Positions 43,042 to 51,348 of a stretch of DNA of 64,000 nucleotides are shown here, piece by piece. The first letter of the stretch is position 1; each line of letters opens with the position of its first letter. The stretch lies in the NCBI GenBank assembly GCA_937926205.1, contig CALEYL010000074.1:186001-250000 (forward strand), read 5' to 3'. Under the pieces are notes generated by a model that worked only from the letters and a program-made list of their open reading frames with translations, searched no databases and was not told where the DNA came from. The position numbers were made by a program, and so were the translations under genes. The DNA comes from an uncultured Saprospiraceae bacterium. GTDB lineage: Bacteria > Bacteroidota > Bacteroidia > Chitinophagales > Saprospiraceae.

Positions 43042-43070
43042 GTTTACTAAACTTCCAAAGTTTAGCAAAC
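43042..43070 (-). terminator. Hairpin downstream of the SH3-domain gene
   Basis: GTTTACTAAACTT (43042-43054) pairs with AAGTTTAGCAAAC (43058-43070) with one mismatch and a 3-nt loop. It starts 16 bases after the stop codon of the minus-strand gene at 43086. No strong T-run follows. Confidence 0.5.
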
Positions 43071-43085
43071 ATAAGCCTGCTTCTA

Positions 43086-43811
43086 TCAGGAGCCACAGCT
43101 GCTTATTCGAATGATTATTCTGTTCCCGGCCTTGAAGACATGGATGCGATAACAAACTTCCGCATCATTGATAAGGGTTGAGCCGGTACTGTGCATTTTT
43201 TTGAGGGTGTTTTCGATGTCGGGTGTTGATCTCCCCCAAAGCTTCAACAGATTCAAGATCAGTTGGATGCCTTCACTATCCCTAACATTTAGCAATTGTA
43301 GTTCCCATTCCTCGTTCTCCCAAAACCCATGCCGGATGTATTGGTGCCCGCCACGCAAATTAAAAATTGTCATTCTGTGGAATGGTTCTCCATCAGCGCC
43401 ATTGGTGTAATAGACCGAGTCAAGAACCCCCAGTTTCTCAAACGCGTATTCTTCTAAAGAAGCTCCAAGATTTTGGTCTTTTACTGGTTTATTCATAAAC
43501 ACTGGCAGCCTTGTCAGGTAAGCGTTAAAAACATAGCCTGTATCCCGACCTGCACTCGCCCTGACCCAATTTCCGGTAAGGCCGTCAAGCAGCACCGGTT
43601 TTCCTTTGGATTCAGAAACCACAACAACGGGATGGCCATAGGGGAGCAGTTTCTTAGAAAGGCTTTGAGTTGTTGCTTGTTGCCGCAAATGGAGGCCGCT
43701 TAGGGCATTGACGCGCAAGGTGTCGCCCATATCAACATCTTGTGCGCTGATGGGCAAGGTACTCGAAAGGCAAAACAAGGTCAAGATTAGATAACGTATC
43801 ATTGAGGTCAT
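43086..43811 (-). CDS. Exported SH3 domain-containing protein
   Basis: A 241-residue protein with a signal peptide (M-T-S-M-I-R-Y then hydrophobic, ending P-I-S-A-Q) and a bacterial SH3 domain at ~30-95 (D-T-L-R-V-N-A-L-S-G-L-H-L-R, L-P-Y-G, W-V-R-A, G-Y-V-F-N-A-Y-L). The remaining ~145 residues are of unknown fold. I start at the ATG 43811, which overlaps the stop of the upstream membrane-protein gene by 4 bases (ATGA); the longer frame to 43979 is out-of-frame overlap with that gene. SH3b domains often bind cell-wall peptides. No catalytic domain is visible. Confidence 0.75.
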   Translation of the reverse strand: MTSMIRYLILTLFCLSSTLPISAQDVDMGDTLRVNALSGLHLRQQATTQSLSKKLLPYGHPVVVVSESKGKPVLLDGLTGNWVRASAGRDTGYVFNAYLTRLPVFMNKPVKDQNLGASLEEYAFEKLGVLDSVYYTNGADGEPFHRMTIFNLRGGHQYIRHGFWENEEWELQLLNVRDSEGIQLILNLLKLWGRSTPDIENTLKKMHSTGSTLINDAEVCYRIHVFKAGNRIIIRISSCGS

Positions 43812-44284
43812 TTTTGAACAAAAGTCCTTCTCGTCAACAGGGCCGATATTAAAAAAACAGCAATCAGAACCCACTGAAGGATCCGAAGTCTGGCTAAAGG
43901 CTCCGCAAAAGGTTTTGAAGGCGGCATCGGTGAAGGCGGATAGGCTATAGAAGCATCGTTCAATGCGCCTAACCCCCAAGGCCCTTGTAGCAGGAAAAGC
44001 ACGAGGATGGCGATTCCGGTAAAAAGGAGAAAAATCAGGTTGGTGGGCGTCTTTTGGAATCGTGCCAGCACGGCCCTTGCACCGTAAGTCAGGAAGCTGG
44101 CGGCAACAAAAAAGCCGGCTATGAACAGGATCGGTGGCATCGCAAGTTCTGCTCCTAATATAGAAACAAACATGGGGTTTTCAAACCGGTCAAAAATGCC
44201 GCAGGCAAGGATGGCAACTGCTGCCAATCCGGTCAGCCAGAGGGATTCAGCGCGGAGGTGTTTTTTGATCATAACGTCAAACAT
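43808..44284 (-). CDS. Small membrane protein, four predicted helices
   Basis: A 158-residue hydrophobic protein with transmembrane segments near residues 15-33, 42-65, 82-100 and 135-153, and a Pro-rich loop (Y-P-P-S-P-M-P-P-S-K-P) between the last two. I do not recognise a family. Start ATG at 44284 is preferred; the frame extends to a TTG at 44320 and another ATG exists at 44272. It is translationally coupled to the SH3-domain gene, so the two may act together in the envelope. Confidence 0.65.
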   Translation of the reverse strand: MFDVMIKKHLRAESLWLTGLAAVAILACGIFDRFENPMFVSILGAELAMPPILFIAGFFVAASFLTYGARAVLARFQKTPTNLIFLLFTGIAILVLFLLQGPWGLGALNDASIAYPPSPMPPSKPFAEPLARLRILQWVLIAVFLISALLTRRTFVQK

Positions 44285-44335
44285 ACCATCTTTTTTTCTC
44301 TGCACAATGGTGTAAGACAACTATGAAAATCGTTT

Positions 44336-45466
44336 TCACGCTCCCAAAAATACCTGGTAGTTCTCCGGATCTACCCACTCGAATGTCGCTTCCGGATAAG
44401 CTTGTGAAAAAGTCGCTGGCATTTTACCTTTTTTAGCCGGATTCCATTTGAACTCGTATGCGTGTAAACCGCCATCGTATTCTTCCAAATAATCAATTTC
44501 CTGTTGACTAACTGTGCGCCAAAAGTAAGCATGCCCGTAGAAGCCGTGGAAAAAATTGCGCTTGCAGCGTTCGCTGACCAAAAAATTTTCCCAAAGTCCG
44601 CCGAGGTCGTTGCGCATCTCCAAAGGCCGAAAATCACCAAGAATCGCATTGCGGATACCATTGTCGTAAAAATAGATTTTCCGGCTTTTTTTCAATTCGG
44701 TACGCAGATTGCGACTGAAGGTAGGTAGTCTGAAAATGATGAATGCTTTTTCCAGTAAATCTATGTAGCGTTGTACGGTAGAAATATCACTGCCGACGAC
44801 TTCTGCCAATTTGTTGTAGGAGGTTTCCATACTGATCTGCATAGCAAGCGCTTTCAAAAGTTTGTCGATCAATTCAGGTTTTCTCAAATCCTGAAAAGCA
44901 AAAACGTCTTTGTACAAATAACTGCTTGCCAATTGACCGAGTACTTCTCGTTCTTGTCCGGGGTTTTTCACGACCTCCGGATACATGCCGTAAAGAAGCC
45001 GCTGGTGCAAAAACCGCGATTCTTCGAATGCGCCGTGGTACAATACCATTTCATAAGTAGACAACGGTAACAAGGTGTACTCCCACTTTCGACCGGTAAG
45101 AGGTTCATTAATTTGATTGGCCAACTCGAAGGACGAAGACCCACTCACCAACAGGCGAACATTTTTGATCTGATCGAGGATGATCTTGAGGGTCAAACCG
45201 ATATTTTTTACGCGCTGTGCTTCGTCAATGAGGAGCAGTTCAGCATCACCTACAATATTTTGAAGATTGGGAAAAGTTTGTACTTCAAGACGTGTTCGTA
45301 CCACAACATCGTCACAATCTAATCGACGAACACGAAAATCGCTATTTCGGGCAACTTCCTCCAGAATAGTAGATTTTCCAGACTGGCGGGGCCCCATTAA
45401 AATCACTGCTTTCCCTGGCGCCATCCGCTCCTTCACTGTTTTTAGCAGAACCCGATTAATGTACAT
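44336..45466 (-). CDS. AAA ATPase with DUF4143 domain
   Basis: A 376-residue ATP-binding protein of the AAA_14/DUF4143 type. Walker A is G-P-R-Q-S-G-K-S-T near residue 28, Walker B L-L-L-I-D-E-A-Q near 80, sensor region L-L-V-S-G-S-S-S. The C-terminal DUF4143 domain (I-Y-F-Y-D-N-G-I-R-N, D-L-G-G-L-W-E-N-F, F-W-R-T-V-S-Q-Q-E-I-D-Y) resembles PD-(D/E)XK nucleases, ending in a Y-E-F-K-W motif. Such proteins are common and scattered in Bacteroidota; function is unknown and a defence or mobile role has been suggested but not established. Two related palindromes precede the gene. Confidence 0.88.
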   Translation of the reverse strand: MYINRVLLKTVKERMAPGKAVILMGPRQSGKSTILEEVARNSDFRVRRLDCDDVVVRTRLEVQTFPNLQNIVGDAELLLIDEAQRVKNIGLTLKIILDQIKNVRLLVSGSSSFELANQINEPLTGRKWEYTLLPLSTYEMVLYHGAFEESRFLHQRLLYGMYPEVVKNPGQEREVLGQLASSYLYKDVFAFQDLRKPELIDKLLKALAMQISMETSYNKLAEVVGSDISTVQRYIDLLEKAFIIFRLPTFSRNLRTELKKSRKIYFYDNGIRNAILGDFRPLEMRNDLGGLWENFLVSERCKRNFFHGFYGHAYFWRTVSQQEIDYLEEYDGGLHAYEFKWNPAKKGKMPATFSQAYPEATFEWVDPENYQVFLGA

Positions 45467-45490
45467 AAAGCTTTAGTTTGTTCAAAAATA

Positions 45491-45553
45491 GCCATTTTTC
45501 TCGGTTATAACCGAATAATATGGCCATTTTTCTCGGTTACAACCGAGAAAAAT
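45491..45553 (-). promoter_or_regulatory. Two related palindromes upstream of the DUF4143 ATPase gene
   Basis: The block GCCATTTTTCTCGGTTA occurs twice as a direct repeat (from 45491 and 45523). Each copy contains a CGGTT...AACCG palindrome; the second is extended to ATTTTTCTCGGTT-ac-AACCGAGAAAAAT (45526-45553), which can also form a 13-bp hairpin. The position, 25-87 bases upstream of the start codon, suits an operator or a hairpin in the leader; it could also terminate the convergent-side transcript of the VWA gene, which is on the same strand upstream. Confidence 0.5.
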
Positions 45554-45574
45554 AGAAAACCTCAACCTGATCAC

Positions 45575-46711
45575 TCAATTCTTACCCCCCAATCCCCGCC
45601 GCGCCATCCACAAATGGATGTCTTCTTTCTGAATGGCTGCCGCCATGAGATCGGGAAAAAGGTCAGGTGTACAGGCAAATGCAGGGATGTCCAATTGGGC
45701 AAAATGATGGGCGACTTCGTGGTCGTAGGCAGGAGCGCCTTCATCGCTGAGGGCAAGCAGGGCGATCAGCTGCACACCGGAGGCTTTTAGCGCAGCGGCA
45801 TGGCGCATCATGACGCCGGGTCGACCACCTTCAAACAGGTCACTGATGAGCACGACGATGGTTTCGGCAGGCTGCTCAATGAAAGGCAGGGTGTAGGCAA
45901 GGGCTTTACCGATGTCGGTGCCGCCGCCCAATTGGGTGGCAAACAGGGTCTCAACAGGATCATGGAGGTGTTCGCTCAGATCTGCAATCGAGATATCGAA
46001 AGCAAAGAGCCGGGTTTTTACAGAGCGCAGTTCGGCCAGCACACAGGCAGTGATACCGGCATAGACCACAGAAGGCGCCATCGAACCGCTTTGGTCCATC
46101 AGGATGATGATCTGGCGCAACTGCCGGTTCTTTTTACCATAGCCGATGAAACGCTCCGGAATGACGGTTTTGAGCTGCGGCTGATAGTGTTTGAGGTTGG
46201 CCTGGATGGTTTGTGGCCAGTTGATTTCGCGCAGGCGGGGCCGGTATTGGCGGGTGGCCCGGCTCAGGGCGCCTTCCACCGCTTTTTGCAGGGGCAGGCG
46301 CAGTTTGCGCTCCAGTTCCTGCACAATCTTCCGGACTACGGCACGTGCTGTATCGCGCGTTTTAACGGGCATGATTTTATTCAACGTCAACAGGGTTCCC
46401 ACTAAATGGACATCGGCCTCCACCGTTTCCAGCAATTCCGGTTCCAGCAACATGCGTGTGAGGCCCAGGCGATCCAGCGCGTCTTTTTGCATGAGCTGCA
46501 CGACCTGCGCGGGAAAATACTTCCGGATATCGCCCAGCCAGCGGTTGATTTTAGGCGTGGAATTGCCTAGTCCGGCCTTGCGGTCCTTATTGTACAGCGT
46601 TTCCAAAACCTGATCCATCCCCAAAGCTTCGGCATCGAGCGGAATGCCCTGTTCAGGATCGGCATCATTGCCCAAAACCAATCGCCAGCGCGCCAGACGC
46701 TTTTCTATCAT
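45575..46711 (-). CDS. VWA domain-containing protein (CoxE-like)
   Basis: A 378-residue cytoplasmic protein. The N-terminal ~190 residues are helical and Arg-rich; the von Willebrand A domain occupies ~195-375 with an intact MIDAS: D-Q-S-G-S-M at ~205, a Thr in G-G-G-T-D-I-G, and the later Asp in L-I-S-D-L-F. Such proteins usually work with MoxR-type AAA ATPases in metal-centre assembly or chaperone complexes, but no MoxR gene is here. Its start overlaps the stop of the YeaQ-like gene by 4 bases. Confidence 0.85.
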   Translation of the reverse strand: MIEKRLARWRLVLGNDADPEQGIPLDAEALGMDQVLETLYNKDRKAGLGNSTPKINRWLGDIRKYFPAQVVQLMQKDALDRLGLTRMLLEPELLETVEADVHLVGTLLTLNKIMPVKTRDTARAVVRKIVQELERKLRLPLQKAVEGALSRATRQYRPRLREINWPQTIQANLKHYQPQLKTVIPERFIGYGKKNRQLRQIIILMDQSGSMAPSVVYAGITACVLAELRSVKTRLFAFDISIADLSEHLHDPVETLFATQLGGGTDIGKALAYTLPFIEQPAETIVVLISDLFEGGRPGVMMRHAAALKASGVQLIALLALSDEGAPAYDHEVAHHFAQLDIPAFACTPDLFPDLMAAAIQKEDIHLWMARRGLGGKN

Positions 46712-46956
46712 GTTTTGATTTTAAGCAGCCGGGCCACATACAGTAACACAACAGCGCCGGCCAGCGCCGTGAGGATGGAGCCAACCATGCCACCTCCGGC
46801 AGAAATGCCAAAGAAGCCAAATATCCAGCTCCCGACTATGGCGCCTATTACGCCGACAACGATGTTACCCAGCAGCCCGAAACCCGCGCCTTTCATAATA
46901 AGTCCACTCAGCCATCCGGCTATGCCGCCTACAACAATGATGTACAACCAGCTCAT
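46708..46956 (-). CDS. GlsB/YeaQ/YmgE family membrane protein
   Basis: An 82-residue inner-membrane protein of three short Gly-rich helices (I-I-V-V-G-G-I-A-G-W-L-S-G, G-N-I-V-V-G-V-I-G-A-I-V-G, I-L-T-A-L-A-G-A-V-V-L-L). The family is often linked to stress responses (transglycosylase-associated proteins), without known biochemistry. It lies 20 bases after dnaB and overlaps the VWA gene by 4 bases, so read-through from dnaB is possible. Confidence 0.88.
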   Translation of the reverse strand: MSWLYIIVVGGIAGWLSGLIMKGAGFGLLGNIVVGVIGAIVGSWIFGFFGISAGGGMVGSILTALAGAVVLLYVARLLKIKT

Positions 46957-46976
46957 AAATTGGATCGTTTTGTTTG

Positions 46977-49811
46977 TTAAAAAGGAATATCTTCATCGTC
47001 ATTCATCCGGGAAGGCCGGGTAATGACGTTCATATTTGCCGGTGCAAATGGTTTTTCAAAGGTATCGCCCGGAAGATCGTCAAAATTCAGGTCATCGAGG
47101 TTGGAAAAGCGGGCAAACTGGTCGGTAAAACGCAATTTGACGGTATCGAGCGCACCGTGGCGGTGTTTGGCAATGATGATCTCCGCGACGCCTTTCAGGG
47201 AATTGCCTTCCTCGTCTTCCATGATCTGATAATATTCTGGTCTATATATAAAGCTCACAAGGTCCGCATCCTGCTCAATGGAATTGTGTACAATAATATC
47301 GTTGGCAACAAAATTGTGAACACCGGGAACGGTCGCATCGTAAACATCTTCCACACCAAGCGGGGTTATGGTCAGGATCTTATCCCAATAAATATCTGAG
47401 TTTGCTAAGTGCTTAATCGGTTCTGCCGGTAAAAAGGACTCAATTCGCCGCATGCGCGATCTGGAAATTCCATTTTTCAACAGGTTTGACCCCGAATAGG
47501 CAGTTTCCAATTGTTTGGAAAATTCGCGCCAAGAATAGCCCTGCTCATTTTTTGCTTTCTCAATAATGGTCCTCCACGCTTCTTTGGGAATGACATCGTT
47601 ATTCGGATTGCCCTTGATGGCTTCTAAAGCCAAAACCATGTCCGGAATATCGGCGCCGCGTTCCCCCTGACAACCAATGCTGTTCAAAAACCGCAACTGC
47701 GCTTCTTTGCCTTCTACATAAATATTGTAGCTCTGCCGGTAGCTTCCCTTACGGGTTGTCCGGATGGAAGCAATGATGCCCAGGCGAAGCAGCAAATGAT
47801 GAACCTGTTCGGCCAGAACCGGACTTGTCGTCCCATAGTAAATAGCAGGGGCCGGGCTACGATCCCCATGTATTGTTTTCCAGCTGATGTTGCCGTCAGT
47901 CGCCCAAAGGTGATGAAGGAAGTGTGCAATATGATTTTCATCGCATTCAAATAGGGATTCGGGGAGGCGTTTATCATAAGATCGCACCCGTTCAATTCCA
48001 AGCTTTTCATACCATTTGGTAATGGGGTGCTTGATGCCAGGGGCCAATTTATAGGGCGATGTCAGGTAAACATGCCACCAATTTTCCTGGGGGACAATTT
48101 TCCCTTCTATATTGAACAGGGCTTCAGCACAATCCTTGACAACCTGAATGTTCGACCAATCGGCACTTGTATAATGGTAAGGCGTTTTCGGCAAGATGCA
48201 TCCATCCCCAATCAGATGGGCCAGCAAAGTCAATTCCGTTTTTGAAAACGGATTTACAGAACTTCCAACCGTAATTTTCCGTGGTGTAGCAACCCGGTCG
48301 CCAACTTTTAAATCCTCCAAAGCCGTCCAACCCTCGATGCGGTAAAATGGATGGTTGGCACTGGCTTTGATACACCGGCCTGAACTCAATTTTAGTTCAA
48401 AAACCTGTTTTTTGCCCGAATAAAAGGCTTTAGTCATCGGATGTGCACCCACTTTTAACGCTTCATTGATGCCAAGCGCTTCAAATCCGTCCAACTTGGT
48501 TTTGGCGGCAAGCTCCCTGATCGGAACCCGACGCCCTGTGCAGGCATCCAAAATAAGCGTATCGCCCGTCAGGCAGCCCGATTCCCTCAAATCCGACAGC
48601 TGCGGCCTTTTGGTGCCGCCCCGCACTTCTACAGCCCGGCTCAGCTGCGACAAAGCAATAACGGGTACGCTCAATTCTTTGGCTAAGCCCTTCAGCGCAC
48701 GGGAAATGGCGCTTACTTCCTGTTCGCGGTTGCCACCGCCGCGACTGCTTTCATTGCCGCCGCTCATGAGCTGGAGGTAGTCAATGATGATGAGCTGGAT
48801 GTCGTGCTGCATTTTCAGGCGCCGGCACTTGGCCCGCAGCTCAAAGATGTTGATACCCGGGGTGTCGTCAATAAAAATGGGCGCTTCGCTGATGCGCTCA
48901 ATGGCGCTGTGCAATTGCTGCCATTCGTATTCTTCCAATTGCCCGTTGCGGAGTTTGCTGCCGGATATTTCGGCCTCCATCGAAATGAGGCGTGAAGCCA
49001 GCTGCAGACTCGACATCTCCAGAGAAAATATGGCGATGGCTTTTTTGAAATCGGTAGCTGCGTTTTTGGCCAAAGACAAAACAAAGGAAGTTTTACCCAT
49101 ACCCGGTCTGGCCGCCAGAATGATCAGGTCGCTGGGCTGCCAGCCGGAAGTGATGCGATCAAGGGCGGTGAAACCAGTAGGGACTCCGGTAAGGCCGTCC
49201 GTTTTGCCGCGCAGTTCCTCCAGTTGTTTCAACATTTTACTCGCCAATGACCCCATGCTGTCGTAGCTGCGGTTCATGTTTTGCTGGGCGATGGAAAAAA
49301 GGCCCTGCTCTGCATCGTCGAGCAACTGAAAAACGTCGGTCGTATCTTCAAAAGCGTCGCGAATGGTTTGGGTAGAAACGGTGATGAGCTCGCGCTGGAT
49401 GTGCTTTTGGGCGATGATGCGGCTGTGGTATTCGATATTGGCAGCTGAAGCCACGCGATTGGTCAGTTCTGCCAGATAAGCCGGGCCGCCTGCTGCTTCG
49501 AGGTCACCTGATTTTTTCAATTCCTCCATCACTGTGAGCAAATCCACAGGTTGCGAACGCTCGAAAAGGCGCAACATGGCGCGGTAAATCAACTGGTGGG
49601 CGTCTACATAAAAACTTTCGGCACGGATAATGTCCAACACGATTGAAAGCGCCTCTTTGTCGAGCATGAGCGCCCCCAACACCGCTTCTTCCAGCGGAAC
49701 GGCCTGCGGCTGAACCTTGCCAAAGACATAGTTCGACAGATCTTCACCCCGCTTTTTTGTGGTGTTGCGCATTCCTGTATTCGTCCTGGAAGGTTGGTTC
49801 GTATCGGCCAT
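46977..49811 (-). CDS. dnaB: Replicative DNA helicase DnaB with embedded intein
   Basis: Hexameric 5'-3' helicase that unwinds DNA at the replication fork. The 944-residue precursor consists of a 413-residue N-extein portion up to E-S-G (N-terminal collar domain with A-V-L-G-A-L-M-L at ~43; RecA-type ATPase with Walker A A-R-P-G-M-G-K-T-S and I-I-I-D-Y-L-Q-L-M), a 431-residue intein (residues 413-843), and the C-extein from Ser844 (S-I-E-Q-D-A-D). After splicing the helicase is 513 residues, the normal family length. The C-terminal extein holds the K-H-R-H-G and R-F-x-x-x-F-A-R-F elements. A TAGATTTG -7 element and DnaA-box-like sites lie upstream. YeaQ-like and VWA genes follow on the same strand. 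Confidence 0.95.
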   Translation of the reverse strand: MADTNQPSRTNTGMRNTTKKRGEDLSNYVFGKVQPQAVPLEEAVLGALMLDKEALSIVLDIIRAESFYVDAHQLIYRAMLRLFERSQPVDLLTVMEELKKSGDLEAAGGPAYLAELTNRVASAANIEYHSRIIAQKHIQRELITVSTQTIRDAFEDTTDVFQLLDDAEQGLFSIAQQNMNRSYDSMGSLASKMLKQLEELRGKTDGLTGVPTGFTALDRITSGWQPSDLIILAARPGMGKTSFVLSLAKNAATDFKKAIAIFSLEMSSLQLASRLISMEAEISGSKLRNGQLEEYEWQQLHSAIERISEAPIFIDDTPGINIFELRAKCRRLKMQHDIQLIIIDYLQLMSGGNESSRGGGNREQEVSAISRALKGLAKELSVPVIALSQLSRAVEVRGGTKRPQLSDLRESGCLTGDTLILDACTGRRVPIRELAAKTKLDGFEALGINEALKVGAHPMTKAFYSGKKQVFELKLSSGRCIKASANHPFYRIEGWTALEDLKVGDRVATPRKITVGSSVNPFSKTELTLLAHLIGDGCILPKTPYHYTSADWSNIQVVKDCAEALFNIEGKIVPQENWWHVYLTSPYKLAPGIKHPITKWYEKLGIERVRSYDKRLPESLFECDENHIAHFLHHLWATDGNISWKTIHGDRSPAPAIYYGTTSPVLAEQVHHLLLRLGIIASIRTTRKGSYRQSYNIYVEGKEAQLRFLNSIGCQGERGADIPDMVLALEAIKGNPNNDVIPKEAWRTIIEKAKNEQGYSWREFSKQLETAYSGSNLLKNGISRSRMRRIESFLPAEPIKHLANSDIYWDKILTITPLGVEDVYDATVPGVHNFVANDIIVHNSIEQDADLVSFIYRPEYYQIMEDEEGNSLKGVAEIIIAKHRHGALDTVKLRFTDQFARFSNLDDLNFDDLPGDTFEKPFAPANMNVITRPSRMNDDEDIPF
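47283..48575 (-). other. DnaB intein with LAGLIDADG homing endonuclease domain
   Basis: 431 residues, bounded by Cys1 (C-L-T-G-D-T-L) and the C-terminal V-H-N followed by Ser+1. Block B is A-S-A-N-H-P-F-Y, block F is G-V-E-D-V-Y-D-A-T-V, block G is V-A-N-D-I-I-V-H-N: all splice residues are intact. The two dodecapeptide motifs (L-L-A-H-L-I-G-D-G and L-H-H-L-W-A-T-D-G) keep their acidic residues, so the endonuclease may still be active. The insertion point, E-S-G/S-I-E-Q-D, is the one used by the well-known Synechocystis and Rhodothermus DnaB inteins, and the C-terminal 40 residues resemble the former closely. Confidence 0.93.
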
Positions 49812-49888
49812 AGGTTATGTGTATTGCTCCGTGTAGTTTGCTGTTTTTATATTATCGCTGCTGCTACTGACCGTTTCTTGTCTGCGTA

Positions 49889-49896
49889 CAAATCTA
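49889..49896 (-). promoter_or_regulatory. dnaB: -7 promoter element of dnaB
   Basis: TAGATTTG on the minus strand fits TAnnTTTG exactly, 78 bases upstream of the dnaB ATG. No TTG is found at the -33 position, so strength or activator dependence is unclear. Confidence 0.4.
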
Positions 49897-49926
49897 ACAG
49901 GAATTGCGGGGAATCGCCGTGAAAAC

Positions 49927-49958
49927 TTATCCACGTTTTATGTGGAAAGTTATCCACA
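49927..49958. promoter_or_regulatory. DnaA-box-like cluster upstream of dnaB
   Basis: TTATCCACG (49927-49935) and TTATCCACA (49950-49958), the latter the exact consensus DnaA box, in the same orientation 23 bases apart. TGTGGAAAG (49941-49949) is a weaker inverted copy between them and TTGTGGACGA (50021) another. They lie 31-62 bases upstream of the dnaB -7 element. Confidence 0.55.
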
Positions 49959-50017
49959 TTTGAGAAAAAGAAAAATTTCAAGCGATACAAACAGGTTCAT
50001 ACCGGTGAATCTATGGA

Positions 50018-50220
50018 CTTTTGTGGACGATGTCTTTCAAAAGTGGAAGGTCGTTCTTTCGTATGCTTTCCCGGGTTATTCAGCCCTTCTGGAATATTGA
50101 ATTTAAAGGCAATTCGATCTCTAACTGCGGGTCCTTTAAAAAGTCGTTCTGGCGAAAATATAGCTTCTTTAAGGGGAAGACACAACACAGGAGGAACCTT
50201 AGCATCCGCCCCCTAAAGAA
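50018..50220. ncRNA. Unexplained structured intergenic region, possible small RNA
   Basis: Three separate stems can be drawn: CTTTTG...CAAAAG (50018-50043) with inner GAC-gat-GTC; TTTAAAGG...CCTTTAAA (50102-50140); and TTCTTTAAGGGG...CCCCCTAAAGAA (50165-50220). Small ORFs on both strands look like chance frames. A TAATTTTG -7 element on the minus strand (50235-50228) would start a transcript at ~50221, right at the third stem, but lacks a -33 match. The third stem could equally be the terminator of the gene ending at 50233. I do not recognise 6S RNA, tmRNA, RNase P or SRP RNA signatures with any certainty. Confidence 0.3.
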
Positions 50221-50232
50221 AATCAGCCAAAA

Positions 50233-51246
50233 TTATTCAATGTCATACATGACCTTCGTCAGCCATTTTTTCGAGTCGGGTTCTGTTCCCGGATCGGTTA
50301 CATATTGCTCAATAACCGGAACCTTTGCGGTGTACCCGTTTTTACGAATATAGGCGTCCATGGCCTCGTGGGCTGCCCCGGCGCCTTCGTAAGGTCCGTA
50401 ATAATCAATGGTCAATACCGTTCCAGCAGGGATCTCAAATGTTGTGAAGCCGGGAACTTCCGATTTGGTTTTCACCGGAACGGCAAAAACCATATCTGTT
50501 TTTTTGCTTTGTTCATCCCAAACATAAAACATACCGCAGGGCATGCCGGCCATGGCAATGCCTTTTTTGCTGACCGCTTCGTAAACTTTGCCGAGGTTCT
50601 CAGCATATTTTGCGGTGATCTGATCCATCGCTACTGTTTCCCGCAGGCCAATATACCAGCGTACCGGCATGTCTGTTTTTACGACCTCGTAGCTTACTGC
50701 CATGCCCTCGGCTTCTTTTTCCACGATGGTTTTCAGGTCAGCGAGGCCTGCTTCGAAATCCTTGCCCATCATCGCGTCCATGTCCATAAACAGGCCCATA
50801 ACGTTCATGGGCATGGGCATCGGGCTTTTGATGCCCCAGGTGACTTTGGTGCCGCCTTCAGCGTCGCCGAGTTGCAGCCACGCGTCTGAGTTCGACTCCC
50901 AGGGTTCAAAAAATGACAGCGCGCTTTCTACCCGCTCGTTGGGGGTGATTACGGTAAATGTTTCCTGTCCCCGGCCAACTTTGTCGTTACCGGTCCATTT
51001 CGAAACAGCGCCAACGGTTCCATCCTGCCCGGTTCGCTCAATTTTCATGTTCGGATCAAGCTTGGCCCAGGGCGACCAGGCCTGGCGCTTTTCAAAAGAG
51101 GCAATGTGTCGGAAAACGGCCTCCCGGGGTGCGGCTATCACCGCCGATCGTTCTACCAGGATTTCTTTAGGTGCAATAGCAGACAGAATCAGGACGATTC
51201 CTGCCAATACCAGCAGGGTGATCCCGCCAATTTTTAAGGCTTTCAT
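50233..51246 (-). CDS. Membrane-anchored SRPBCC plus GyrI-like effector-binding protein
   Basis: A 337-residue protein with one N-terminal transmembrane helix (~6-25), an SRPBCC (polyketide-cyclase-like) ligand-binding domain at ~30-180 with V-E-R-S-A-V-I-A-A-P and F-x-x-I-A-S-F, and a GyrI/AraC effector-binding domain at ~185-335 with the P-A-G-T-V-L-T-I-D-Y-Y-G-P-Y-E-G core and K-W-L-T-K-V-M-Y-D-I end. Both domains bind small hydrophobic molecules. The combination is common in Bacteroidota, and its role is unknown. A stem-loop lies just after the stop codon. Confidence 0.85.
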   Translation of the reverse strand: MKALKIGGITLLVLAGIVLILSAIAPKEILVERSAVIAAPREAVFRHIASFEKRQAWSPWAKLDPNMKIERTGQDGTVGAVSKWTGNDKVGRGQETFTVITPNERVESALSFFEPWESNSDAWLQLGDAEGGTKVTWGIKSPMPMPMNVMGLFMDMDAMMGKDFEAGLADLKTIVEKEAEGMAVSYEVVKTDMPVRWYIGLRETVAMDQITAKYAENLGKVYEAVSKKGIAMAGMPCGMFYVWDEQSKKTDMVFAVPVKTKSEVPGFTTFEIPAGTVLTIDYYGPYEGAGAAHEAMDAYIRKNGYTAKVPVIEQYVTDPGTEPDSKKWLTKVMYDIE

Positions 51247-51348
51247 AAGCTGTTTTTGTTTGTTGATAAAGTATGGTGAATTCTACCTGTAAAGATAATA
51301 AAATAAAACAAAATTGTTTTATAAACTTATAAAAATAAACAAATAGTA

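Noticed and set aside
49997..50216. Small ORFs of 63 and 67 codons on both strands downstream of the DnaA boxes
   Set aside because: They overlap each other in a region with strong stem-loops, have no ATG or only weak start context, and resemble no family; treated as part of a possible RNA.
49980..50230. 6S RNA, tmRNA or SRP RNA gene
   Set aside because: No tmRNA tag/CCA end, no SRP tetraloop and no closed long 6S hairpin; the stems are separate. Left as unassigned structure.
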